Of a stretch of 64,000 nucleotides of DNA, positions 1-9,870 are shown one piece after another (the stretch's first letter is position 1; the number at the start of each line of letters is the position of its first letter). Both the position numbers and the translations under genes were made by a program. The notes under the pieces are model-generated. The model saw only the letters and a list, made by a program, of their open reading frames with translations. It was not told the DNA's origin and ran no database searches. Source of the DNA: Sternotherus odoratus (lineage: Eukaryota > Chordata > Testudines > Kinosternidae); the NCBI GenBank assembly GCA_032164245.1, contig JAVMKO010000003.1, forward strand, positions 95,541,890-95,605,889, written 5' to 3'.

Positions 1-1449
1 CTGGGGCGGGGGAGAAATATTTGCTTGTGATAAAAATACACTATGAAACTAGCAAAAGAAGCCATATGTAGCTTGAGTGCTGTTGTCTTCCATACTCAGA
101 TTTTAAAGTAAGGCTAAAATATTTTGACTGCTTTTATTAAAATGAGATAAGCAGATTATAAAAACAAATTTCATTGGAAATAAATTCATTTATGAAATAT
201 AATTCTTAGGCATACCAGCCGTGCAGTTGTAAGGAGACCCACCTGTCCATCATTTCAGTGACTTTAAACATGTAACTGTGATTTCAAGTATGAAATTCTA
301 GTTCTGTCTTTACGTTTAATTTTCCTCTTTTTCTCCTTTTCTCCATGGACATAAAATAAATAATTTCTCCACCTCTGATGGGAAATTTTGGTTCTGTTGA
401 TGTAAAAACTTTGACTAAGTCAATTAGCAGGCAGAGACATAGTAATACATAGTAATATAGCACATGGTGATCTGTGGTTTGAAGTTAATAAGAGCACTGC
501 CAGTAAGGGCCTACAGCTCTGCATGTCCATTTATCTCCAATCAGCTGCCTGACAAACTGAATCAGTTTGTGGCTGCCCAGACACCTGATCGTATGTTGAA
601 TTGTTGTCACTTGAGCATGTAACTTGAACATTTTAATCTGTTTAAAGATCATATACTTCTTGAATGTTACACAAAGTGTATTTATCTAATAACAAGTAAT
701 CTGGTTATCCCGATGGCCCATTGATGATCCCTGCCACTCTGTCCAGTGCAGTGAAATTTTGTGCTGTTGTTTTTGTATTCCTCAACAAAGTAAGGAGATT
801 ACACGGGAGGTTGGGGGAGAGGATAAGTGGAGAGAGAGAAAAGGCACCCAAATGGGTATTGTGCCTCTGGCTGAATAGTTGGCTGCTACGGGGATTCAAC
901 CTTCTGTATAACTCAGCTGCTTGGGACGAGTTCTTCCCGTGGGGTTTCTACGTAACACACTTAAGTGTGTCATGTTTCCATGTGGTGCCTACTCCACGCC
1001 GAGGTTAAGAACATATGACTTGAACCACCTAAGGGGGTGATGCCTTTAGATAAAGTGATTGAGGCCTGTGATTTTGGTACTGAAGTTCGAGGTTTCTGTC
1101 TCCACTGATGGTGGGGTTATTACAGAGTGGCGGGTAACATTACATTCAAAGATACTGTACTAGCAAAAATTTGGTAGGTGTAATTTAACTTTTCCTGATG
1201 AAACAATTCAGTAACTCCTCATTCTTTTGAAAGTGTGATTTTTTTTTAAAAAAAGTATTTTTTCTTTTAGTGCTGGGCCCTACATATATTCTACATGTGG
1301 GCATGTATGTGTCCCATGCTCCTGAGATCAGAGAGTTCTAGCAAGTCGTGTCTATTGGTCTGTAACTGCATGGTTGCTCTCCTCCTGCTCCAAATTGCCA
1401 GTGTGAAAGGCAGTGCAGACTGATGCCTCTTCAGTTCCTTCTTACCACC
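1..1449. other. ARID1B intron, nothing recognised
   Basis: AT-rich intron. No exon, TE terminus or tandem array was recognised. The short open frames around 705-1008 on both strands lack coding character. Confidence 0.6.
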
Positions 1450-1792
1450 TGTAGCAGGGTGCTGGTGCAAAAGGCACCTAATTAGCTCCTGCTCAGCCAG
1501 CCTCAAAGCCTGATGCCTGGCCTAAGGATTGGCTGCACCTGCTGGCCTGAGGACTATAAAGACTGGGAGGAGGCCAGAAGACAGGGGGGAATGGTCAGGG
1601 AAAGGTCAGTCTCCTGACTGGGGCCTGACTCAGTTGGTAGAAGGAGTCAGCTCGGCTGGTTAGCCTTGTATATAGCTGGACACTGGTGGTGGGACAGGGC
1701 TGTAAATAAAGACATGGGTGCTGCACAACTAAAGCCTCTCTGAGCTTTATTGGGGCGGCCAGGAGATGGGGCAGCAGGAAGACCCTGTTACA
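1450..1792 (+). mobile_element. Solo LTR of an endogenous retrovirus/LTR element
   Basis: Termini are TGTAGCAGGG and CCCTGTTACA (imperfect inverted ends of the TG...CA type), flanked by a perfect 5-bp target duplication CCACC (1445-1449 and 1793-1797). A TATAAA box lies at 1555-1560 and AATAAA at 1705-1710, in the order expected for a + strand LTR. No gag, pol or env is attached, so this is a recombined solo LTR. Confidence 0.8.
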
Positions 1793-1963
1793 CCACCACA
1801 TTGCCTGAGTTAGAATCCACTACGTCTGAAGCTACATCCATCTCTATTCTTCAAAATCTATTGTTAACATATCTTGTAAATAGTTTCTTTTAGTATTCTT
1901 TGTAGAGTTAGGTTTAGTGTTTTAGTCTATTTACTGCAGTTTTGTTCTCACCTTTGGGAGTTT

Positions 1964-2143
1964 TTCCTCACAGACAAAGACTGTGCCTACAGTTCCCTGT
2001 TTAAGAACTGCATCTCCTGCCCCCTGCGCTCCTTCTTTCCGGGTGATCACCACCAGCATTGTCTTTACTGCTTTGGGGGGGCTCACATCTCCGCTAAGTG
2101 CACCATTTGTCACGCCTTCCCTCTCCGAACATGTGAGGGATGA
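1964..2143 (+). pseudogene. Zinc-knuckle gag remnant (DIRS-like retrotransposon)
   Basis: The + frame ending at the TGA at 2141-2143 reads through a Cys/His-rich segment with CISC, HHQHC, CLYC, KC and CTICH spacing. This resembles the N-terminal gag zinc region of DIRS-type elements of reptiles. A further in-character stretch (LKKHLMEKAM) continues in another frame after the stop, so the copy is broken. The Harbinger element interrupts it downstream. Family assignment is by recall only. Confidence 0.45.
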
Positions 2144-2311
2144 GAACTCTCACTGAAGAAGCATCTCATGGAGAAGGCCATGAGATCTCAGTCAGTCCTG
2201 AGCCAGGGAGACCCTCCCCTGTACAATGGCCTGAGTCCATGAGCACTGTCCCTCCAAGCATGAGCTCTGGATCTGAGGCCAGAGGTGCTAAGTCCAAAGA
2301 ATTGTTACTAA

Positions 2312-2670
2312 GGGTATGTCTTCACTACAGCAGTAGTTCGATTTCCTTTATGTCGATGTTGTGAACGCGACGGTATAAAGTCGATTTTGTGTGTCTTCAC
2401 TAGGCACAGCTACGCACAGTACGTCGACAGTGTCTGTCCGCAAAACTTTTGCAAGCGTCGACATGACGAGCGTTGCACTGTGGGTACCTATCCCACAGTT
2501 CCCTGATCCCCCAGCAGGCACCATTTCGAGTGCTGCACTATGGGTAGGCATTTCCAAATTTCGCGCCCTTTTTCCGTGCCGCCCACCCCCATTCCGAGCG
2601 GTGCACTGTAGGTAGGCATCCCATAATTCGCGCCCTTTCTCCGCCGTGCTAACGCCATAGCATTGCAAGC
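2312..2670 (+). promoter_or_regulatory. Harbinger 5' subterminal region with candidate binding sites
   Basis: TCGAT/TCGAC motifs occur about five times between 2337 and 2465. TCTTCACTA is repeated at 2319 and near 2395. A near-perfect palindrome, ACTGTGGGTA then TATCCCACAGT, spans 2477-2499. Three related direct repeats begin near 2468, 2527 and 2596, each with a GCACT(G/A)T(G/A)GGTA core. This region also holds the transposase 5' leader. Binding is inferred. Confidence 0.6.
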
Positions 2671-4047
2671 ATGGAGCCCGCTGACACCACGGCTGCAGTA
2701 ATGGCTGTTGTGAGGACCTCGATCACGGTTGCTGAGTTCCTGCTGCACCGTCTGCAGAGGAGGAATGCGATCCGGGGAGAACTGCGCTTTCCGGAACCCG
2801 ACGACAGTGAGGAGGAGATGGACAAGCACATCGGGGACAACAGGGACACTGCCGTGCACAGCGGGGACGACAGGGACACTGACGTGCACAGCGGGGACGA
2901 CATGGACACTGCCGTTTTTGCAAGTAGGGCGACTGACAATCTGTCAAGAATGGTGGCAATGGGGCAGGCTCATGCCATCGAACGCCGATTCTGGGCCAGG
3001 GAAACAAGCACGGACTGGTGGGACCGCATAGTGTTGCGGGTCTGGGATGACTCCCAGTGGCTCAGAAACTTCCGCATGCGAAAGGGCACCTTCATGGAAC
3101 TTTGTGACTTGCTGTCCCCGGCCCTCCAGCGCAGGAATACCAAAATGAGAGCGGCCCTTACAGTGGAGAAGCGAGTGGCGATAGCCCTCTGGAAGCTTGC
3201 AACGCCAGACAGCTACCGGTCAGTGGCGAATCAGTTTGGGGTGGGTAGGTCTACAGTGGGCTTTGCTGTGATGCAAGTAAGCAGGGCAATCGTCGAGCGG
3301 CTGCTACACCGGGTTATAAACCTCGGAAACCTGCAAACCACAATAGATGGCTTTGCCGCCATGGGATTCCCTAACTGTGGTGGGGCTATAGATGGGACTC
3401 ATATCCCTATCCTGGCACCAGACCACGAGGCCGCCGAGTACAGAAACCGGAAGGGATATTACTCAATGGTCATGCAAGCAGTGGTTGACCACAAGGGACG
3501 TTTCACCGACCTGTACGTGGGGTGGCCGGGAAAGCTTCATGACGCTCGAGTGTTCAGGAACTCTAGGGTTTTTAGACAGCTGCAGCAAGGCACTTTCTTC
3601 CCCGACCAGAAAATTTCTGGGGGGGGGGTCGAAATGCCGATCGTGATCATTGGGGACCCAGCCTACCCCCTAATGCCCTGGCTTATGAAGCCCTACACAG
3701 GAGCCCTGGACAGGGGTCAGGAGCTGTTCAACTACAGGCTGAGCAAGTGCAGAATGGCCGTGGAGTGTGCATTTGGCCGCTTGAAGGGGAGATGGCGTTC
3801 CTTACTCATTCGCTCAGACATCCGCGAGAGAAATATCCCCATTGTTATAGCTGCTTGCTCTGTGCTCCACAATATCTGTGAGAGCAAGGGGGAAACGTTT
3901 ATGGCGGGCTGGGAGGCAGAGGCAAATTTACTTTCTGCTACTTATGAGCAGCCACACAGCAGGGAAAGTAAAAGAGCCCACCGTGAGGCCCTGCGCCTCA
4001 GGGACGCCTTGAAAGACAGTTTTATCAGTGCCCGAGATGGCGTTTGA
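2671..4047 (+). CDS. PIF/Harbinger DDE transposase (HARBI1-like)
   Basis: A 458-aa uninterrupted frame that starts at an ATG in good context (AGCATGG). The family cuts and pastes DNA in the nucleus, acting with the Myb-like partner encoded on the other strand. The N-terminus has three 10-residue acidic repeats (about residues 56-85, DNRDT/DDRDT/DDMDT), coded by a 30-bp tandem repeat. A helix-turn-helix-like segment follows at about 181-208 (SYRSVANQFGVGRSTV). The DDE_Tnp_4-type core shows D241 in GAIDGTHIPI, D291 in GKLHDARVF, D329 in GDPAYPL and E365 in RMAVECAFGRLKGRWR, so the expected acidic residues are present. A run of nine or ten G near 3610 is read through in frame. The length is typical of the family. 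AATAAA lies at 4149-4154. Activity is inferred, not shown. Confidence 0.95.
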   Translation: MEPADTTAAVMAVVRTSITVAEFLLHRLQRRNAIRGELRFPEPDDSEEEMDKHIGDNRDTAVHSGDDRDTDVHSGDDMDTAVFASRATDNLSRMVAMGQAHAIERRFWARETSTDWWDRIVLRVWDDSQWLRNFRMRKGTFMELCDLLSPALQRRNTKMRAALTVEKRVAIALWKLATPDSYRSVANQFGVGRSTVGFAVMQVSRAIVERLLHRVINLGNLQTTIDGFAAMGFPNCGGAIDGTHIPILAPDHEAAEYRNRKGYYSMVMQAVVDHKGRFTDLYVGWPGKLHDARVFRNSRVFRQLQQGTFFPDQKISGGGVEMPIVIIGDPAYPLMPWLMKPYTGALDRGQELFNYRLSKCRMAVECAFGRLKGRWRSLLIRSDIRERNIPIVIAACSVLHNICESKGETFMAGWEAEANLLSATYEQPHSRESKRAHREALRLRDALKDSFISARDGV

Positions 4048-4148
4048 GAATCTGCTCCCTTGCTGTGCTCTAAGCCTGCTGCCCTTGTACCCTCTTTCCC
4101 TCCCCCCTCCCCATGCTTTCCCTCCTCCCTCCCCATGCTTGCAGAGGA

Positions 4149-4186
4149 AATAAAATCACTGTTGGAAAAATCATGGTTCCTTTATT
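4149..4186. terminator. Convergent poly(A) signals of transposase and Myb genes
   Basis: AATAAA on + at 4149-4154 follows the transposase stop by about 100 bp. TTTATT at 4181-4186 is AATAAA on -, about 140 bp after the Myb stop. The two signals point at each other across 26 bp, so the mature 3' ends probably overlap. Confidence 0.75.
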
Positions 4187-4324
4187 GGTTCATCGGAAAT
4201 ACAAATACAGGGGATCACTGTCCTGGTATCCTGGAGGGAAACCGGCAGTCGCAGTGGGGGAGGAGCGGGCAAAGGAGGGGGGGGGGAAGGAGGGAGAGGA
4301 GGGGTGGGCAAGACACAGCAGCTT

Positions 4325-6406
4325 TTAAAAGTTTTCTGAGAAAGTCAGCCTGCTGCTGCTGCTGCTTCTGCTGGCTTGTGGGGTGGAGTGGAGCGGCCCA
4401 CGGGCCTTGCCCCCCCGTGTTCTCACCCCGCGTCTGGGTGGGGAATCTATGGGAGTTGGGGAGGGGGGGAGGTGGTTACACAGGGGCTGCAGAGGTGGTC
4501 TTTGGGCATGCTGCAGCTCCACCAGAGATCGCAGCATGTCGCTCTGGTCCTCCATTATGCGGAGGAAAGCATCCATGCGTCTTTCCTCACGTTCTACTCT
4601 CTTTTCTGCAGCAGCTTCCCTCTTTTCTGCAGCGGCTCTCCTTTCCTCTCTCTCTCGATTCCTTTCCTCTCTGTCTCGTTCCCTTGCCTGTATCATTTTT
4701 TCCCTCCAGTCCGTCTGGCGGGCTGCCTCAGCGCGCGAGTTCTCCAGGAGTTCAGTGAACATCTCATCGCGCGTTCGCGTTTTCTTTTTACGCTTTCTTT
4801 TCTGCAGGGCAGGGCGGGAGTTCAACTGTTGTTGTTCATCTGTGGGCAAGTGTGTGGGAAAAGAAAGTTTGAAAGTTATGAGACAGATACATTCAAGGTT
4901 AGGAGGCAGATCCAGTCTCGGACGGTACACAATGGGAGTAGTATGCTGTTTGCAACCTCAGTATTCAGAGGCCTGATATGATTTCTGTACAAGGTCATGT
5001 TCTACACCTAAAAGTGACTGACTAGCTCACAGAAAAGTCAGAGCATCTCAGACACATATGCGTGCCTCAGCCCAAGACGGCTTCTGAAATCACCGTGCAG
5101 CCGGCCATGGTAAGTTAAAAGTGGCGCCTGCATACTGTAGAGCAACCCCGCCCCCTTCCCCCCACCGCGTGGCTGGCTCCCACTGAAACCGCAAACTGCA
5201 AAGCAAATGCCTAAGGGCTAAGGTCTTTTTGGGGCTCTTCAGACCGCGTGCAGACGGCTCGGATTCCCTGCCAGCTAACGCTACGGGCTGGGGAGGGGGG
5301 GCGGCGGTCAGCGTTCGTGGGGGGGGGGCGGGTTCGGTTCGTCGGTCCTCAGCAGAAATGAGTACTTTGCAGCTGGGACTCTTTATCTCCCGACTAATTG
5401 CAGTCCGTATCTCAAACAGGCAACCCTGAATGACATCACTTTGCTGAGAATTTCTCGGAGAGATAGGGAGCGCATGCTCCTTGAGTCCATGCAAAGTCCT
5501 GGTCCATACACCGCAATGCTAGCCTGCTCAATGATACCAGACAACCTACTACTTTCGTGGCGTGGGTTGGTGTCCTATCACGGGGGACCAGATAAGGCAG
5601 CTCTCCCCAGAAATCTGCTGCGCTGGATTCATCGCTACCTCCTGGATAGCTTCCTTGAAATGTCCGCGGAGGACTTATGGTCAATCCCGGAGTATATTGA
5701 CAAACTCTTTGAGTAGAAATTGACCAGCAATGAAAGCACGCTAAGTCCTTAGGGCAAGTTACTTAGGGCAAGCATTAATGCCTTAGGGCAAGCATTAATA
5801 AATGCTTCCTTTACAAAATCACGCGTCATGTAATCACTTAAAAAAGAAACACTTACCCCCCTGGGAGGCTTGGGAGGGTACTGGCTCCAGGGTGACAAAC
5901 AGCTCCTGGCTCTCTGGGTACAAGGGTTCTCCGCTGGGCTCCTGCTGCTCCGTGAGATTTTCTTCTTCATGCTCGTCCTCTTCGGAATCAGTCTCCTCCC
6001 TGACGATGATCCCATCGGTGGAGTCCACGCACACCGGCGCGATGGTGGTGGGGGCGCCCCCCATTATGGCATTTAGTTCATTGTAGAACCTGCATGTCCG
6101 TGGCGCGCCCCCTGATCGTCCGTTTGCCTCCTTGGCTTTCTGGAAAGATTGCCGCAGCTCCTTAATTTTCACGCGGCACTGTGTGGTGTCCCTGTTGTGG
6201 CCCCTTTCCAGCATGGCCTTGGAGACTCTTCCGTAGGTGTTGGCATTCCGTTTGTTGTTTCGTAGTTCCAACATCACGGATTCCTCTCCCCAGATAGCGA
6301 TGAGATCCAGCACCTCACGAGTGGACCATGCTGGAGCTCTTCTCCTCTGGCTGGTCTCCAGGGTAGATGAGCTCATCATGGATTCCTGTGATGCTGAGCT
6401 CTGCAT
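4325..6406 (-). CDS. Harbinger Myb/SANT-like DNA-binding protein, two exons
   Basis: Two minus-strand exons join cleanly. Exon 1 is 6406 to 5857 (donor GTAAGT at 5856-5851). Exon 2 is 4839 to 4325 (acceptor ACAG just upstream). The split codon becomes GAT, and the joined frame gives 354 aa. I chose the ATG at 6406 because its context is GACGCCATGC; the frame is open further upstream without an ATG. Residues about 21-117 form a trihelix/Myb-SANT domain (AWSTREVLDLIAIWGEE through TCRFYNELNAIMG, Myb_DNA-bind_4 type). An acidic stretch follows at about 138-158, then the motif SQELFVTLEP. Exon 2 holds a basic, nuclear-localisation-like run (KRKRKKKTRTR) and a long Arg/Glu-rich coiled coil at about 228-295. 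In this superfamily the Myb-like protein binds subterminal DNA and helps bring the transposase into the nucleus. AATAAA lies at 4186-4181. Turtle databases often label relatives as ZSCAN29-like. Confidence 0.9.
4840..5856 (-). other. Intron of the Harbinger Myb gene
   Basis: A GT-AG intron of 1017 bp between the two Myb exons. It contains the candidate antisense third gene and a G-rich run at 5290-5335. A short tandem repeat of TTAGGGCAAG (three copies, 5749-5793) lies beside the antisense poly(A) signal. Confidence 0.85.
5107..5716 (+). CDS. Candidate third Harbinger gene, antisense inside the Myb intron
   Basis: Product not recognised. What is seen: GCCATG at 5104-5109 is followed at once by GTAAGT, a consensus donor. 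At 5419 a CAAACAG acceptor, with a CTAAT branch-like sequence about 25 bases upstream, opens a frame that runs in phase from 5420 to a TAG at 5714-5716. Joining ATG to exon 2 gives 99 aa, starting MATLNDITLL and ending PEYIDKLFE. AATAAA follows at 5797-5802. The protein looks non-repetitive, with an Arg/Glu-rich N-terminal helix and several Trp/Leu-rich segments; no domain was recognised. It lies wholly within the 1017-bp Myb intron on the opposite strand. Alternatives are a chance frame (the ORF itself is only about 300 nt) or a captured host exon. The agreement of start, donor, acceptor, phase and poly(A) signal is what makes it credible. Confidence 0.45.
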
Positions 6407-6594
6407 GGCGTCTAGTGCTGATTGCTCTGAATGGCGACTGATCAGTTCAGGTGAGCTGGCCACGCTGACCAAACAGGAAATGGCATTCAAATGTTCCCGG
6501 GTCTTATCTACCTGGCCAGAGCAGCGAGTTCAGAGTGCAGTGCAGAGCGGTCACAGTGGAGCAGTAGTGAGGCAGTCCAGAGCGGTCAGAATGG

Positions 6595-6827
6595 AGCATT
6601 GTGGGACAGCCTCTGGAGGCTATTAATGTCGGGTTCCGTCTTCACTAGCCCACGGTCGAGCTTGGAACGTCGAGATTAGCCTTATGCCACTGGTTAGGCT
6701 GGAGTGCCAAGATCGATCTTTAAGGCCCTTTACATCGACGTTAAGGGCATGTATGTGAAGACAGGTACACGTTTACTTCGACCTAACGTCGTTAACATCG
6801 ATTTAAAGTGGTAGTGAAGACATGCCC
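6595..6827 (-). promoter_or_regulatory. Harbinger 3' subterminal region with candidate binding sites
   Basis: This is the mirror of the left end. TGTGGGA lies at 6600-6606, TCTTCACTAG near 6640 and GTGAAGACAG near 6753. At least six TCGA-type motifs lie between 6652 and 6805, before the terminal inverted repeat. It is the upstream region of the Myb gene. Just outside it, GAGCGGTCA-type repeats occur at about 6545-6590. Confidence 0.55.
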
Positions 6828-8059
6828 CAAGAGTTTCTTATGAGAGTAAAGGACACACTCAGAAACACAAAATAAATCTGCTCCTAAATTAAAAGAACCT
6901 ACGCAGATTCCTTCCAAGTCAAGTGAGTACTCATCACAGGTCCTGAGGCCTTAGGTCCGCTCAGATCTGCTGGATGTGAGAGTATGGTATGAAGGAGTAA
7001 GGGATCCTTTAGTACTGACTTTGTTTTAACATAGGAGGACTGGACTAGATGACCTCTAGTCCAGGTGAAAGGAAGTGTTTTGTTTTAACCAAGTTTAATA
7101 TAGCTAACAGATTCATTTACATTTATATTCACTGCCATTTGGCATATGAGAGCTCTGTTTTTACCTTTAGCGTGTAAAAAAAAAGGAGGGGGGAGGAGAA
7201 AAATGGCAGGGCCCGGAATACAGTACACCAATACAACTGTTGCTCTTAGCAAGGTTTTTTGTCTTGAAATAGCATATAAGTGAATAATTGGTGCAGCTGT
7301 TGTTTGCGACATTAAATAATTTGCAATGAGTAAAAGTGATATTTGCTCAAGAATGTCACATAAATGATAATTTAAACTCTAGTAATTAAACATTATTTTG
7401 TTAAGATAGTGAGATGTATAGTTCAGATTATTATGGTTTATAACTAAGTATTAAAACAGACATCTATATTCATGTTTATGTAGGTTGTGTCTATGGAAAA
7501 GATCGTGCCTTTCTTGAGGTTTAGAGTAATATTCATATGAATTGGTGGAAAATGTCATTTGTTTGACAGAGTGAAATGAAGGCATGAATCAGTGATAGAC
7601 TCACCCTTATTTCAATTAAAACAACAGTTTTATTGTACACTTGTTGGCATATATGATGCCGTTTTTATTTTAAATATTTTAAGTATTTTGAGTGTTTGTG
7701 AAATACTAAAGAGAGTAGTAGTAAACCGGTCCCTTTTCTCACGCTGCGGTCTTTATACTGAAAAAAAAGGGGGCAGGTGTTTGAGGTGTAGCATTTGTGT
7801 ACACTGTTCTTGTGAGCCATTCTAGACAACAAAAGTTATAAGGTGGAATGTGTATCTTGTGTTTTGCTCTTGTATCTATTGTGATTCAAAATCTTTGAAG
7901 TAACCATCAGGCTCAACATTAGGCCATGTTTTTTTTTAAAAAAGAGAAGAAATTATAAAATCTAATGATAGAATTTTTCCACACATTTTTAAAGCTAAAC
8001 AAAATTGTTTTTCTTCACACATTTTAAATACTCTTTTAGGATATTTTTCAAACCCAAAT
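6828..8059. other. ARID1B intron, mostly unannotated
   Basis: The first 200 bp probably continue the older retrotransposon split by the Harbinger insertion, but no frame is legible. The rest is AT-rich intron with a purine tract at about 7173-7200. Confidence 0.5.
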
Positions 8060-8259
8060 TAGAATAATAGACTATCAGGGTCAGAAGGGACTTTAGGAGG
8101 TCATGTAGTCCCAACCCCTTGTGCAAAGCAGGCCCAATCCCCAATTAAATCACCCAACAGATTTTTGCCCCATATCCCTAAATGGTCCCCTCAACGGCTG
8201 AACTCATAATCCTGAGTGTAGCAGGCCAATGCCCAAACCACTGAGCTATCCCTGCCCCC
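8060..8259 (-). mobile_element. CR1 LINE 3' end
   Basis: Reverse-strand CR1 3' region. It shows the GGGTCAGAAGGGACTTTAGG and GGTCATGTAGTCCC motifs, the CAAAGCAGG segment and a terminal CACTGAGCTATCCCTGCCCC part. 5'-truncated, no ORF. Confidence 0.8.
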
Positions 8260-9368
8260 AATTAGCAGCAGTGTATTTATGCATGAAATCAAAGGGTCAA
8301 ATTTTCAGGTTTATGCAAATATATTGTAAAAGGGCACTCGTTTCTCCAGTTTATCCTTGCTAATCTGTGATGTGCATGTACACATGCAAATATAGCCACC
8401 TATATGCTGTATGGAATCAGTGCAAGTGGGGCCCAGAAAAGATTGCCCACTTTAGAACATATTTTTGAAAATTTGGCCCAGAATGTGGCATTGCGTATTC
8501 TGTTCTAATGCCCAAGTTGTGTGATTATAATAAAACATCAACATAAATAATCAAAAATATTATTAATAATATAAAGTGGTTTTGGTACTATGGGTTAAGA
8601 AATTTTGTTTTTAAATAAGATTTTTAATTTATTTGTTCTTTTAATTGTATGGTATGTGGCATATTTAACTCTATTAACATAATCACGTTGTTTGTGCCAG
8701 TGTATAGATACATTTGTTTGTAAAGTAAACATATACATTGTTAACATGATGGTGTGGTAGGAAGGTTTTGTTGCCATGAGTTGCATTACTCACAAGTGTC
8801 AAAGCCACAACTGAGTGATACAGATCATCCCAAATAAGTCCAGATAAAACCTTTATATCTCACCATCATGTTGTTGTTTTTTTTAAAATAAAATCTTCAA
8901 TTTTTTAATTTACCAGAAGTTAGCACAGAAGTTTCCTGTCTTTTGCACTGGAATTGTGCAGAAATTTGGTCGAGTTTGTTTCAAAGTATTGGGGGCTTTC
9001 CATGTATTAATATGGTTTGAAATCTTAATAAAAACAGTTTAACCTACTACCCTTTTCACTTTGTGTGTGTGCGTGTAAAATCATCAACTACAGTATGTAT
9101 GGTTGTGTTTGATATTTGGTGTGGTGTTAACCACAAAACCTTCATGGCTTTGCTTACATGTTAAGTACGGGTATTTAGAATAACCACAATGCCTAAAATA
9201 TATTTCTGTTGTGAAATTTTGAGGTTTTACTTAAATAGATTTTATGTTAAAAAACCAACCAAACAAACAAAAACATCTCTCCATGTTATTTATTTATTTG
9301 ATTGTTTATTTAATTTCAGTGTAAGGATGTACAAAGTGAGACAAAATAATTCCTTTAAGATATTCATT
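8260..9368. other. ARID1B intron, nothing recognised
   Basis: AT-rich intron with a short (TG)n near 9061 and AATAAA-like runs. No exon or TE terminus seen. Confidence 0.5.
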
Positions 9369-9600
9369 CCCAAATGCAAAATGCAGGCATGTTGCATCTT
9401 ACGCAAGGGTTCCGTTCCATGGTTACTGCGGAAATCACGTATAGTGAAGCTCTCATTGAGTTCAATGGTGGGCAGAATCGCCCGCACTTCCGACTGATTT
9501 TTTTAATTGTTTTTCTTTCCCCCCCCTGTTTTTGCCAACCGCGTAAAGCCAAATTCACTCATGTTAAATGCGCCAAAGATGCGACTCATCTGTATTAATT
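9369..9600. repeat. Unclassified CpG-bearing interspersed repeat
   Basis: A stretch with CpGs and GCGTAAAGCC/CTTACGCAAGG motifs, unlike the AT-rich intron around it. It resembles a reptile dispersed repeat I cannot name. No target duplication was identified. Confidence 0.35.
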
Positions 9601-9870
9601 TTTTTCACTTCTTGGGTGGCTTTTGCAACCCACAACTTAACAAGCAGACAGCCGTCCAGAGCTGAGTGGCAAGGTGAAATTGTCACTGAGATCTGTACAC
9701 TACTGACACTGTTTCCAGCTTTCCTTCTGTGAAAATTGAGATTGGAGTGATGAAAATATGTCCAAGAGAACTTTGAATGGAATTTTCTTGATACGTTGAC
9801 ATTGTTGTTGCTAGTCTAATGTTTCTGCATTGGATCGACAACAATAAGGGGAAGATATTAAAACCTTGTG

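Larger units (their letters stand above)
2312..6827 (+). mobile_element. Near-intact PIF/Harbinger DNA transposon
   Basis: A 4516-bp element with terminal inverted repeats GGGTATGTCTTCACTAC (left) and GGGCATGTCTTCACTAC (right, read inward), one mismatch in 17. The 3-bp target duplication is TAA on the left (2309-2311) and CAA on the right (6828-6830), fitting the TWA preference of PIF/Harbinger with one later mutation. It encodes a DDE transposase on + and a spliced Myb/SANT protein on -, in tail-to-tail arrangement, plus a possible third gene inside the Myb intron. Both subterminal regions carry many TCGA-type motifs, repeated TCTTCAC motifs and a TGTGGGA site, all plausible protein-binding sites. 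It was inserted into an older retrotransposon gag remnant. Both reading systems are open, so the copy looks recent and possibly still capable of making its proteins. Confidence 0.93.

Noticed and set aside
4376..4981. About 200-codon + strand frames
   Set aside because: They are shadows antisense to the Myb protein's second exon, whose coiled coil and splice phase are convincing on the minus strand.
5090..5494. 134-codon minus-strand frame in the Myb intron
   Set aside because: Lies in the spliced-out intron, is G/C-run driven and lacks gene signals.
5749..5800. Telomere-like TTAGGG repeats
   Set aside because: Three copies of a TTAGGGCAAG unit, not tandem TTAGGG; an ordinary short local duplication.
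6406..6490. Extending the Myb protein upstream to 6490
   Set aside because: The upstream codons are open but begin with TTG; the first ATG with good context is at 6406 and fits the usual start of this protein family.
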